Assembly (NCBI GenBank): GCA_946537565.1 | Contig: CAMNFW010000029.1 | Location: forward strand, 1-14,071 | Length of the DNA stretch: 14,071 bases | DNA from: an uncultured Ruminococcus sp. | GTDB taxonomy: Bacteria > Bacillota > Clostridia > Oscillospirales > Ruminococcaceae | Direction of reading: 5' to 3' | Part shown: piece after piece, positions 1 through 7,418 of the stretch | How the letters are laid out: each line of letters opens with the position of its first letter | Numbering within the stretch: the first letter of the stretch is position 1 | Translations under genes and position numbers: made by a program | Notes under the pieces: generated by a model | What the model was told of the DNA's origin: nothing | The model's input: only the letters and a program-made list of their open reading frames with translations | The model's database searches: none

Positions 1-53
1 ATGATCCCGTCAAAACCCAAGATGTTGCTGAATAGTATTGATATTATATTCAT
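1..53 (-). CDS. 5' end of an unidentified protein, cut by the left edge
   Basis: A minus-strand ATG at 51-53 opens a frame that stays open to the left edge and begins MNIISILFSNILGFDGI. An excellent ribosome binding site, AGGAGGG (61-67 on the minus strand), lies 7 nt upstream of the ATG, and a promoter-like sequence lies just before that (78-106). Only 17 codons are visible. The start is hydrophobic but too short to tell a signal peptide or membrane segment from a soluble start, and no family can be recognised. The gene lies downstream of the terminator at 124-155, so it should be a separate transcription unit. The main support is the ribosome binding site and promoter rather than the coding content. 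Confidence 0.6.
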   Translation of the reverse strand, partial: MNIISILFSNILGFDGI

Positions 54-77
54 TTCCTATCCCTCCTGCTATACAAC

Positions 78-106
78 ATAATACCACATAATCTCACAAA
101 TTGCAA
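78..106 (-). promoter_or_regulatory. Promoter for the left-edge gene
   Basis: On the minus strand a TTGCAA -35 box (101-106) is followed by a 17-nt spacer and TATTAT (78-83). The -10 is preceded by TGG, which makes it an extended -10 (TGnTATTAT). The predicted transcript would start a few bases further left, just before the AGGAGGG ribosome binding site at 61-67, giving a very short leader. Confidence 0.55.
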
Positions 107-123
107 CCCTTTTGCTCTAAGAT

Positions 124-155
124 GAAAAAAAGAACGCCGAAAAATCAGCGTTCTT
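124..155 (-). terminator. Rho-independent terminator of the long minus-strand unit
   Basis: Read on the minus strand, the arm AAGAACGC (148-155) pairs with GCGTTCTT (130-137). The stem extends by two more pairs past a single mismatch, and is closed by a loop of four T. A run of T follows (125-130). It lies 52 bases downstream of the stop codon of the gene at 208-1455 and probably ends the whole transcription unit. Confidence 0.85.
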
Positions 156-207
156 ATCAATAAATATTAATTCATTAGGATTCCGGCTCTGAGCCTTTAC
201 CTTCTGC

Positions 208-1455
208 TTACCATACTTTATAGCCTTCAGCAGCGATCTTGAATGAAGTTCCGGGAACAAAGAGATCCTTTTCAGTGATGTTCTGTCCATTCTCCTTAGC
301 CTTATTCAGCACGTTTCCAAGTTCACGGAAAGCAATACTGCTGCGGACGATCTTATGAACATCCTCCTTCGGCGGCTTTGTGGAAAGATAATCCTGAATA
401 GTCTGCTGGATATAGAAATAGGAACGAAGCTGAGTTTTTCTGAACTCTATTCTCTCCTCGTCATTGAGCAGGAACAGACTGTCGCCTTCCTGATAACCCA
501 GAAGCAGTTTTGCGAATATCTCCGGTACAAAAATTCTGATCTCAGCTGCAAGACTCTTATCGCCGGTAATTTCGTCCAGCTTTTTAGCTGCTGCCTCATA
601 CTCCTCCTTGGAGTTTATCTTTGGAAGCGCATCAATGAAATACTTTGCACCGTCTACAACTGTCTGCTTTGTGAACGGACACTGGTCTTCCTCACGCTGT
701 ACAAAAATTGCATACTGCTTCTCACAGATAAATGCTGACGGCTCATCAGCCCATGCCTTGTCCATATACTCTTTGAAGTGCTTTCTAAGCTCTGTGCAGA
801 CTGAACCGTTAAGGCGGATATCAACAATATCTTTTACCTGCTCTTCACCGTTCTCATTCTTACTCTTGATCCTTGCAAGATATATTCTGAGCCAGTAATA
901 CTTTTTTGAACCAAGATATTTTGGTAGCTCAGCTCCTATGCAGTCTACCAGTCTTCGGGCATTCTGGTTTTTGATGTCTATCCTTACCACTGACTGACAA
1001 TACATATCAAAGTCATAGTGCTGCATAAGATAATTTACAGGTATATGGATCGGATTCTTCTTCTCCATAGACTGTGAAAGAGGGTGCCATACTCCTGCAC
1101 AGAAAATGTCAACTGCCATTTTTGCAGCGTCCTCATCGTTCTTTCCCTGAGCATCTACAGGGTCAATGAGAGGCTCATCAAAATCGTCATTGTTTACAAC
1201 GAATATAGCTGTGAGCAGATTTACCTCGCCCTTTTTTTCGTTTCTTACGATCTTGACATCAATCGTATATCCTCTTGGCATGATCACGCAGTTATCATAG
1301 AAAGTACCGCCCAGCCTTGCATTGAGAGTGTTGAGTATCATGAGCTGAACTCCAGAAGCCTCGGCATTCTCCTGCTTCGGAGCTTCCTGCTCATTGAGAT
1401 TTTTGTTCTCCTTGTTTTCCTTCTGATCCTTTTTCTTTTTTCCAAATAAAGCCAC
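208..1455 (-). CDS. Conserved-looking hypothetical cytoplasmic protein, 415 aa, GTG start
   Basis: I do not recognise the family. The start codon is GTG (1453-1455), with GGAG on the minus strand about 10 nt upstream; the reading begins MALFGKKKKDQKE. Residues about 5-30 are a charged, Lys/Glu/Asn-rich low-complexity tail. The rest is a mixed alpha/beta sequence with many aromatic residues and no signal peptide or membrane segment, so a soluble cytoplasmic protein is likely. A beta-rich stretch at about 35-100 (around YDNCVIMPRGYTIDVKIVR) is followed by helical segments, including a Lys/Glu-rich helix around 285-315. No catalytic signature stands out. It starts 43 nt after the prmA stop codon, and the terminator at 124-155 follows it, so it is probably the last gene of the unit. 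The coding call is secure; the function is unknown. Confidence 0.8.
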   Translation of the reverse strand: MALFGKKKKDQKENKENKNLNEQEAPKQENAEASGVQLMILNTLNARLGGTFYDNCVIMPRGYTIDVKIVRNEKKGEVNLLTAIFVVNNDDFDEPLIDPVDAQGKNDEDAAKMAVDIFCAGVWHPLSQSMEKKNPIHIPVNYLMQHYDFDMYCQSVVRIDIKNQNARRLVDCIGAELPKYLGSKKYYWLRIYLARIKSKNENGEEQVKDIVDIRLNGSVCTELRKHFKEYMDKAWADEPSAFICEKQYAIFVQREEDQCPFTKQTVVDGAKYFIDALPKINSKEEYEAAAKKLDEITGDKSLAAEIRIFVPEIFAKLLLGYQEGDSLFLLNDEERIEFRKTQLRSYFYIQQTIQDYLSTKPPKEDVHKIVRSSIAFRELGNVLNKAKENGQNITEKDLFVPGTSFKIAAEGYKVW

Positions 1456-1496
1456 TTGTATCGATCTCCTTAATTAAAATTTTATTGAATATTGTA

Positions 1497-1516
1497 GCTC
1501 AGGCTTTGAACTGAGC
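1497..1516 (-). promoter_or_regulatory. Small hairpin spanning the prmA stop codon
   Basis: On the minus strand GCTCAG and CTGAGC form a 6-bp stem with an 8-nt loop; the TGA stop codon of prmA falls partly in the 3' arm. The sequence after it is AT-rich but has no clean run of T. It could be a weak, leaky terminator or an mRNA processing or stability element. A TACAAT at 1491-1496 could be a -10 box for the downstream gene, but it lacks a convincing -35. Confidence 0.3.
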
Positions 1517-2464
1517 AGCTGCCCAGCCTTCCTTGACATTTACGCCGTCTCTTGTGAAGCCGGCATCTTCCAGAGCTGAAAGGACTTCCTCCATGCGCTC
1601 CTCGATTATTCCGGATACTATCAGAACACCGCCGTTCCTGATGGTTCTTCTGAAAAAATCCTTCATTGCGATAAGCACATCTGCAACGATATTTGCCGTT
1701 ATAACGTCATATCCGCTGCCTATCCTTTCCTCCAATGCCCGGTCTGCGAGAACATTTCCGAAGTAAGCGGTATATTTCTCTGCCGGGATATTATTTTTTT
1801 CGGCATTCTCTCTGGCGGTGGCAGCAGCATTTTCCTCAATATCCACAGCCACAGCACTTTCTGCTCCCAGCAGCATTGCCGCTATAGAAAGTATACCGCT
1901 TCCGCAGCCCATGTCCAGCAGCCTGTCGCCTTTTTTCAGGCATTTTTCCAGCAGCTCAAGACACAGCCTTGTGGTATGATGCTGACCGGTACCGAAGCTT
2001 GAAGCCGGGTCAATCTCAAGTATAACTCTGTCACCGCCGCCGTCATAGCTTTCCCAGCTCGGCTTTATCACCAGCTTTTCACCCACAGGAAGGGGTTTGA
2101 AATACTGCTTCCAGTTATTTGCCCAGTCCTCCTCACGGATACTTGAAAGCTCAGCTTCCAGCCTGCCGTAAGCATTTTCGGTATCAGCAGCTTTCATTTC
2201 AGCCAGCACTGATCTTATGGAAGAGAGCATATCCCTTCCCTGTTCATTGCCCGGAAGATATACCGTTACGCAGGTCTCACAGCTTGAAAGTCCCATAAGA
2301 TCCTCGTCAATATAATCCCACTGACCGTTTTTGTTCTCCAGAAACTCATTGAAATCCTCAGCGTCCTTGATAGCGAAGCCCTTGACACCAATATCCATGA
2401 GCTTAGAGCAGACCAGGTCTATGCCCTGGGTCGATGTGTAGATATTTACCTCTGTCCATTCCAT
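1499..2464 (-). CDS. prmA: Ribosomal protein L11 methyltransferase
   Basis: PrmA uses S-adenosylmethionine to methylate ribosomal protein L11 in the cytoplasm. At 321 aa it is slightly longer than the roughly 290-aa E. coli enzyme, as is usual in Bacillota. Residues 1-110 form the variable L11-recognition domain. The family hallmark follows: NNWKQYFKPLPVGEKLVIKP (117-136), then DPASSFGTGQHHTT (152-165). The SAM-binding loop is DMGCGSG (184-190), the acidic ribose-binding region is VAVDIEENA (205-213), and the substrate-site motif is ANIVADVL (257-264). The ATG has a strong GGAAGGAG site about 8 nt upstream. In many Bacillota prmA sits between dnaJ and rsmE; here neither is present and it follows an envelope-protein unit after a 72-nt structured gap. 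The identification is firm; co-transcription with the upstream genes is inferred. Confidence 0.95.
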   Translation of the reverse strand: MEWTEVNIYTSTQGIDLVCSKLMDIGVKGFAIKDAEDFNEFLENKNGQWDYIDEDLMGLSSCETCVTVYLPGNEQGRDMLSSIRSVLAEMKAADTENAYGRLEAELSSIREEDWANNWKQYFKPLPVGEKLVIKPSWESYDGGGDRVILEIDPASSFGTGQHHTTRLCLELLEKCLKKGDRLLDMGCGSGILSIAAMLLGAESAVAVDIEENAAATARENAEKNNIPAEKYTAYFGNVLADRALEERIGSGYDVITANIVADVLIAMKDFFRRTIRNGGVLIVSGIIEERMEEVLSALEDAGFTRDGVNVKEGWAAAQFKA

Positions 2465-2472
2465 TGAGAATG

Positions 2473-2529
2473 CTCCTTCCGGATCTCCTCAGCCGGAGAT
2501 GTTTATACACACTCCCGGCTGCGGCTCCG
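2473..2529 (-). promoter_or_regulatory. Structured leader between the peptidase gene and prmA
   Basis: On the minus strand AGCCGGGAG (2512-2520) can pair with CTCCGGCT (2491-2498), with one bulged G, around a 13-nt loop. No run of T follows, so it does not look like an ordinary terminator. The same CTCCGG arm is also complementary to CCGGAAGGAG (2473-2482, with two bulged A), which contains the prmA ribosome binding site. The two pairings exclude each other. This would allow control of prmA translation, or the hairpin may simply protect or separate the two parts of a shared mRNA. Confidence 0.4.
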
Positions 2530-2536
2530 TTATAAT

Positions 2537-3937
2537 TTAGTTAAGTATTTTATTCAGCATTTCAACAACATCACTGCTGTTTACTATGCCGTCGCCGTTG
2601 ATATCAGCAGCATCAAGCTCACACTGTCTGAGAGTTGATATTCCGCTGACCAGCTTGCTTTTTGCTTCAAGATAATCATTCAGCATATACAGGTCATATT
2701 TGTCGATATTTCCGTCATTATTGATATCGCCCTTGATATGCTGGACGCTTGCTCCGGCATCTGTGAGCTGTGAAAGCTCTACCCAGCCGCTAAGATCATC
2801 TGAAGAGATCTTTCCGTATCCGTCCTCCTCAGCTTCTATCTGAACCACGCTGTCTTTGCTGAGAACAGCCACTACGCTGCCGGTATTTGCCTTCTCAGAG
2901 AAAACATCAAGCTTTTCTTCGCCTGTATAGTAATACTCCTGAACATTCTTCACAACAGTCACTGTGAAGCTTGTTACAACAGTTGCATATCCTGTGTCAG
3001 CGGAAAGGGTGATCGAATAAGTTCCGGGTGTATTCGGATCATATAATGAAGTATTGACAGCATAGCTCTGGGGAGCATTTGCGCCGCCGGACATATACTC
3101 CGGCTGAAGCTGTGTATAACCCTTGTACGGGTCAACATAAGAGACCACGGCATATCCGCCGCTAAGGTCAAGCTCCTCACCTACTGAATACTCCGTCTTG
3201 TAAGGCAGGCTGAGTATCTCTATATCCGCCGAAGCCTCATACAATGGCTGCTGAACTTGTGACTGATAGGACTGATCAGGCGGATTCTTTGCAGTCAATG
3301 CCCAGTATTCGCAGCCTCCAGGACTATATATATCAAACAGATTTGTTGAATCATTGGCAGGATCACACATATAAACCTGATCGCCGGACACTCCTGTTAT
3401 GTACACCCAGTGATGACCGTTGGCATTGAGGATAATATGCTGACCATTTGCCATTTTAGCAGCTATTTCAGCAGCGATATCGCTTTGTGAATAGCTGTTG
3501 AGATATGAGTCCTGGATAAAGTTTATTGACGGTATAAGCTGGTGGATCGTTCCCCAGCTGGCAATTCCGCCCCACTGATTAAAGCCGCCCACTGATGTAT
3601 ACGCATTAGCAAGAACACCAGGGTTGAACTGGTTTACATTGGATATACCTAAATTTGCCAGCGCCGCACTGTCCAGGGAGCCTGAGTGCATAGCCATAAT
3701 CGACAGCGATGTTATCAGACAGCCTGAGCTTCCGATGGTCGAACCGCCCATTGTAACGCTGCTCCATCTCGGATCGAGCTGGCTCCAGGTATGGTAATCC
3801 TCTGTTTCCTCCTCAGCAAAGGTCTGAATGATGCTGCTTTTTTCAGCTTTCGGCATAACCGCCGAAGCCGAAGCACCAAGTGCTGTGAAGGCTGAAACTA
3901 TAACTGCAAGAATCTTCCTGCTTCCGGACTTATCCAT
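2537..3937 (-). CDS. Secreted C39-like cysteine peptidase with Ig-like, SH3-like and type I dockerin modules
   Basis: A probable extracellular papain-fold peptidase carried on a cellulosome-type anchor. The modules in order are: a signal peptide (1 to about 26, ASASA before the likely cut); a C39-like peptidase domain (about 47-215) with candidate oxyanion Gln53 in WSQLDPRW, nucleophile Cys73 in SSGCLITSLS, His176 (or His175) in GHHWVYI and Asp192 in CDPAND; an Ig-like beta domain (about 237-330); an SH3-like domain (about 335-393); and a C-terminal type I dockerin (402-466). The dockerin has two calcium loops, DINNDGNIDKYD (404-415) and DINGDGIVNSSD (445-456), both with intact ligand positions. 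The start has GGAGG about 9 nt upstream, inside the 21-nt gap after the transglutaminase gene, so the two are probably co-transcribed. Substrate is unknown; a non-proteolytic or amidase role is possible. Confidence 0.87.
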   Translation of the reverse strand: MDKSGSRKILAVIVSAFTALGASASAVMPKAEKSSIIQTFAEEETEDYHTWSQLDPRWSSVTMGGSTIGSSGCLITSLSIMAMHSGSLDSAALANLGISNVNQFNPGVLANAYTSVGGFNQWGGIASWGTIHQLIPSINFIQDSYLNSYSQSDIAAEIAAKMANGQHIILNANGHHWVYITGVSGDQVYMCDPANDSTNLFDIYSPGGCEYWALTAKNPPDQSYQSQVQQPLYEASADIEILSLPYKTEYSVGEELDLSGGYAVVSYVDPYKGYTQLQPEYMSGGANAPQSYAVNTSLYDPNTPGTYSITLSADTGYATVVTSFTVTVVKNVQEYYYTGEEKLDVFSEKANTGSVVAVLSKDSVVQIEAEEDGYGKISSDDLSGWVELSQLTDAGASVQHIKGDINNDGNIDKYDLYMLNDYLEAKSKLVSGISTLRQCELDAADINGDGIVNSSDVVEMLNKILN

Positions 3938-3958
3938 TGGTATCTACCTCCAATTTTT

Positions 3959-6202
3959 TTATTTTGCAGATTTGCGGCGCTTCTTCTTTTTTGTTTCTTT
4001 GAGCGCCAGATAAGCTGCATTATACTCCTCCATTATCTTTTGTCTGTCCTCTTCAGTCATATTGCCTCCGCCGTACACAAGCCTATCAAAAAGCTCTGCC
4101 GATACAGATATATCCGCACCGGATCTTCTCATAACTATCTCTGCGGCTTCATGGGAAGTCTTAGTCCTGTTGATGCCGTAGAGCCTGCATATTCTGCGGA
4201 AAGCTGCCCGTACAGCCTGATCCGGCTGACGCTTGCTGTTTATGCGGCTGAAGAATTTATGTGCAAGAATCGGATATAATAGTATGATAAGCAGCGCTGC
4301 CGCCGCAAATATCAGCAGTATTATACCGGCTCTTGAAAGCAGATTTGTCGTTTTTCTATCCTTTGTTTTAACATCATCTGTCATTGTCGGCTCGAAAGAC
4401 ATCCAGCCATAGCCCTTGATATAAAGCTCAGGAAAACCGTGAGCATCTGAGCCTGTGACTACATATACGCCCTCATATACTGTGGATTTTTCCTGCATAT
4501 TATATCCTTCACAGTAACGTGCCGGGATACCTGCTGCTCTGGCAAGAAGCACCATTGAGGTAGCATATTCGTAGCACACGCCTGTTTTTGAATCGAACAG
4601 GAAGGTCTCAGCATTTGCTCCCAGTGCCTTCTGGTATTCCATATCATAAGTATAACCATTCCTGTAGAAATACCATTCCAGCGCCCTTGCTTTTTCGTAT
4701 TCAGTTTCACAGCCGGCTGTTATCTCATCAGCCAGCGACTTGATACGCTCATTTCCGCCGTAATCCAACAGCTCTTTAACAAAGTCAGGATACAGATAAC
4801 AGTTGTAGAAGGCTGCCTCATAAAGCTCCTCAAACTCCTGACCCATCGAGTCATTTAAATGCTCACTGCTCAGGATGTAATAAGCGTCGTTCAGCATTTC
4901 AGCATAGTCGATCTCAGCCATATGAGCTGCAAACGCCCGGTTGATCTCGCTGCCGAAGAATGTATCAGCAAAATACTCAAAGGTGAAATTCTCGTAAGTT
5001 GTGAACCTTCCGTCGTCCGCCAGAAGAAGACCGCTTGTTGAAACTGTCATATCCTCACCGTAGCGAAGCTCTGTCACTCTTTTTGCAAACTGTGGAACAG
5101 GCGCAGACTGAACAACTGCATTCGGTGACATGATAACAAGATCAAGAGTTCTCAGAGGTGCAGAATCTATGCCTTTTTCAGCATACTCCTCCAGACCGTA
5201 ATTCTCAGCAAAATCACTGTTCATCTGCGCTGCCCTGATTACAGCCTCTGCCACAAGACCATTTCCCCAGAAATCCACCGGGGCTGCTCTGAAATACTCA
5301 TACTCGCCGGAATCAAGATAACTGATCTTCCAGCTGTCGGTATCATAGTCATAATAACTGTATGACGCATTTTTCAGCCTCAGCGGTTCCTCCGCATCAC
5401 CGTAAAACAAGGGGGTGCTGCTTCGGTCATTTCTGAACTGATCGCCTCCGGTCGTGTCACGGAAAACATTCAGCATTGCATCAAGACGGTCGGTGAAAGC
5501 CTCTGCATTGATGAGAGTCTCAATCATTTCCCTGTCAGCCTCGATCTGGGGCTTCGGGATAATTGCTGCGATAAGGGCAAAGAGAACGGTAAATACCGCT
5601 GCCGATTTCCATACCACAGGCTTTTCTATTACCCATACCTCGTCCTCAGCCTCTTTCAGCTGGCGGAACTGCATCATGATAAGGATATATCCCACTGCCA
5701 TGAGCAGTATGAAGTATATAGGCATTTTTTCATACTCTTTACCGTAAATGGAAAATGGTATGATGAATATTACAAAGTTCATGAGTATCCTGTACCGGAC
5801 TCTCGTGAAATAATATATTACCGAGAGCATGAATATCAGGAATAAAATGAATATAGCAAGTGTATACCATTTGTTGTATTCAACCAGATCTACAGGTGTC
5901 AGGAACCATAGTCCCCAGGAGATCGGGTAATCTATGCTTCCTAAGTCTATCATCCGCTGTGCAGACCACATGAATCCCGCAAACAGCACCACATAAAGGA
6001 AAAAGCCTATAATGCTGTGCTTCTGCATATAGTCAAAAAGCCTGAATACAAGCCAGCCAATGACATAAGCTGCTATTCCGTAGATAAGCGTAAGACTGCT
6101 GCGGTAATGATACATTATCGTCATCATCACAAGAACTGTATATATCAGCACCGGATCTGCCAGCGTCCTTATGAGAAATGACCTGAGCTTAGTATTTGTC
6201 AT
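3959..6202 (-). CDS. TgpA-like membrane transglutaminase-domain protein
   Basis: A 747-aa membrane protein with the TgpA layout. About seven hydrophobic segments occupy residues 16-216 (approximately 16-31, 36-55, 64-80, 112-131, 139-153, 161-178 and 199-216). A large domain, presumably outside the cell, follows (about 217-625), then one more membrane span (626-647) and a cytoplasmic tail resembling DUF4129 that ends in a Lys/Arg-rich stretch. The transglutaminase-like core has Cys543 in GVCYEYA, His588 in DAHGFPELYI and an acidic residue at 604 in WMSFEPT. The usual HAW motif reads HGF, and the third triad position is Glu rather than Asp; Glu occurs there in other TgpA-like proteins. Such domains can act as transglutaminases or as cysteine peptidases. 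The start lies 3 nt after the DUF58 stop codon, indicating translational coupling. The family call is firm; substrate and reaction are unknown. Confidence 0.9.
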   Translation of the reverse strand: MTNTKLRSFLIRTLADPVLIYTVLVMMTIMYHYRSSLTLIYGIAAYVIGWLVFRLFDYMQKHSIIGFFLYVVLFAGFMWSAQRMIDLGSIDYPISWGLWFLTPVDLVEYNKWYTLAIFILFLIFMLSVIYYFTRVRYRILMNFVIFIIPFSIYGKEYEKMPIYFILLMAVGYILIMMQFRQLKEAEDEVWVIEKPVVWKSAAVFTVLFALIAAIIPKPQIEADREMIETLINAEAFTDRLDAMLNVFRDTTGGDQFRNDRSSTPLFYGDAEEPLRLKNASYSYYDYDTDSWKISYLDSGEYEYFRAAPVDFWGNGLVAEAVIRAAQMNSDFAENYGLEEYAEKGIDSAPLRTLDLVIMSPNAVVQSAPVPQFAKRVTELRYGEDMTVSTSGLLLADDGRFTTYENFTFEYFADTFFGSEINRAFAAHMAEIDYAEMLNDAYYILSSEHLNDSMGQEFEELYEAAFYNCYLYPDFVKELLDYGGNERIKSLADEITAGCETEYEKARALEWYFYRNGYTYDMEYQKALGANAETFLFDSKTGVCYEYATSMVLLARAAGIPARYCEGYNMQEKSTVYEGVYVVTGSDAHGFPELYIKGYGWMSFEPTMTDDVKTKDRKTTNLLSRAGIILLIFAAAALLIILLYPILAHKFFSRINSKRQPDQAVRAAFRRICRLYGINRTKTSHEAAEIVMRRSGADISVSAELFDRLVYGGGNMTEEDRQKIMEEYNAAYLALKETKKKKRRKSAK

Positions 6203-6205
6203 ATT

Positions 6206-7417
6206 TCACACCTGCCTGAAGCTGTTGTCTGCGTCCAGATACCACAGAGGCATTGAAGTAGAGTTCTCGCTTTCCGGTGAAGCGCCGATAAGACTGATGT
6301 TGTCTGTATCCTCTACACTGTCCGTGATAACAGATATATCTCCGCCAAAACTGGTGGAGGCGATGACGCAGGCGCAGACTGAATCTGCTGCACCGGCAAG
6401 CTCAGTTCTTTTGCCGGTAAGGACTTTTGCAGCCAGCACCCTGAGCATAAGCTGCTGGGGATAATCAGGATTGTCCACGCTTTCCTTTATAGAAGTGCCG
6501 TCAGGACCGGTGTAGACGAAACTGCACGCAATTCCCTGCTTTACCATAAGCTCCATAAGTCCGAATACTGCTTGTATGATTTTTTCCTCAGTGAGAATAG
6601 ACTCCCGGACGTTCACTCCCTCTTTTCTATAAAGATCCAGGACTATAACAGGCTGAACTGATGCCACAGCCTCGTCCAGTCTGACCATGAGCTTATCCTT
6701 CTTGGTGGACAGCTTCCAGTTGACTCTTTTGAGGGGGTCGCCCTGAACGTATTCCCTGTGTTCATATCCGGGGAAGGAATTTGCTGAAAACTGCATGGAA
6801 GTATCGTTATCCTCATCGTCATCACTGGTCATTACAATGTCAGCGATATTCCTGAAAAGCTGTGACGATGAACGCACATCAGGTATCTCCGGGATAACTC
6901 CCACGCTCTGATATATCGGCATCTCCTGAGGAAGACTTAACTTTACAAAGCCTAAAAATCCACATGAATAAGCTGATCCTATGGATATACCGCCGTTTCC
7001 GCCGGTCTCAGCCTTGATGTCAAAGGTGAACTCAGCTTCATCTTTTCCCAGCATTGAAATCTTAAAGACCTTATCGCCTTCTTCAAACACTTCAGTGGCA
7101 TGAGCTGTCAGCTCGATTATGCCAAGCGGAAAAGCTCCGGTTTTTTCAAGCCTTACTGTAACCTTCAGGCTGCTGCCTTTTTTGACATAACCGTCACAGT
7201 GCATGGATACTTCCACACGCTTTCGTGCATATACCGCAAAAAACAGTGATACTATCGGTGCCGCTCCAAGAAAAGCGGCAAGTATTGCTCCCATTTCACC
7301 GTCCACATAAAATGTGAAAATGTACAGCAGAAACAGCACCGAAAGAACTGCTGCGATACTCTTGAAGCCAAAGCCGGTATCATTGGCGTTACTGTCTCTT
7401 TTTTTCTTTTTATTCAT
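6206..7417 (-). CDS. DUF58 domain membrane protein
   Basis: A 403-aa protein of the DUF58 family, usually encoded next to MoxR ATPases and transglutaminase-domain proteins; the family's molecular role is not settled. A Lys-rich cytoplasmic start (MNKKKKRDSN) precedes two hydrophobic segments at about 19-38 and 41-65. A beta-rich region follows, then the family signature around 216-247: GYEHREYVQGDPLKRVNWK and a nearby DKLMVR. A Rossmann/von Willebrand-like segment begins at PVIVLDLY. I chose the ATG at 7415-7417 rather than the ATG at 7492: it gives the expected Lys-rich, membrane-adjacent N-terminus and lies 1 nt after the moxR stop codon, while the longer form would add 25 atypical residues overlapping moxR. 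The weak GGGAAAG before the start suggests coupling to moxR translation. Confidence 0.9.
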   Translation of the reverse strand: MNKKKKRDSNANDTGFGFKSIAAVLSVLFLLYIFTFYVDGEMGAILAAFLGAAPIVSLFFAVYARKRVEVSMHCDGYVKKGSSLKVTVRLEKTGAFPLGIIELTAHATEVFEEGDKVFKISMLGKDEAEFTFDIKAETGGNGGISIGSAYSCGFLGFVKLSLPQEMPIYQSVGVIPEIPDVRSSSQLFRNIADIVMTSDDDEDNDTSMQFSANSFPGYEHREYVQGDPLKRVNWKLSTKKDKLMVRLDEAVASVQPVIVLDLYRKEGVNVRESILTEEKIIQAVFGLMELMVKQGIACSFVYTGPDGTSIKESVDNPDYPQQLMLRVLAAKVLTGKRTELAGAADSVCACVIASTSFGGDISVITDSVEDTDNISLIGASPESENSTSMPLWYLDADNSFRQV

Positions 7418-7418
7418 A

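Noticed and set aside
355..1449. Open plus-strand frames (355-738, 608-898, 1084-1449) opposite the unknown 415-aa gene
   Set aside because: They lie entirely inside a minus-strand gene with a good ribosome binding site, have low-complexity Leu/Cys/Phe-rich translations and show no plausible start signals.
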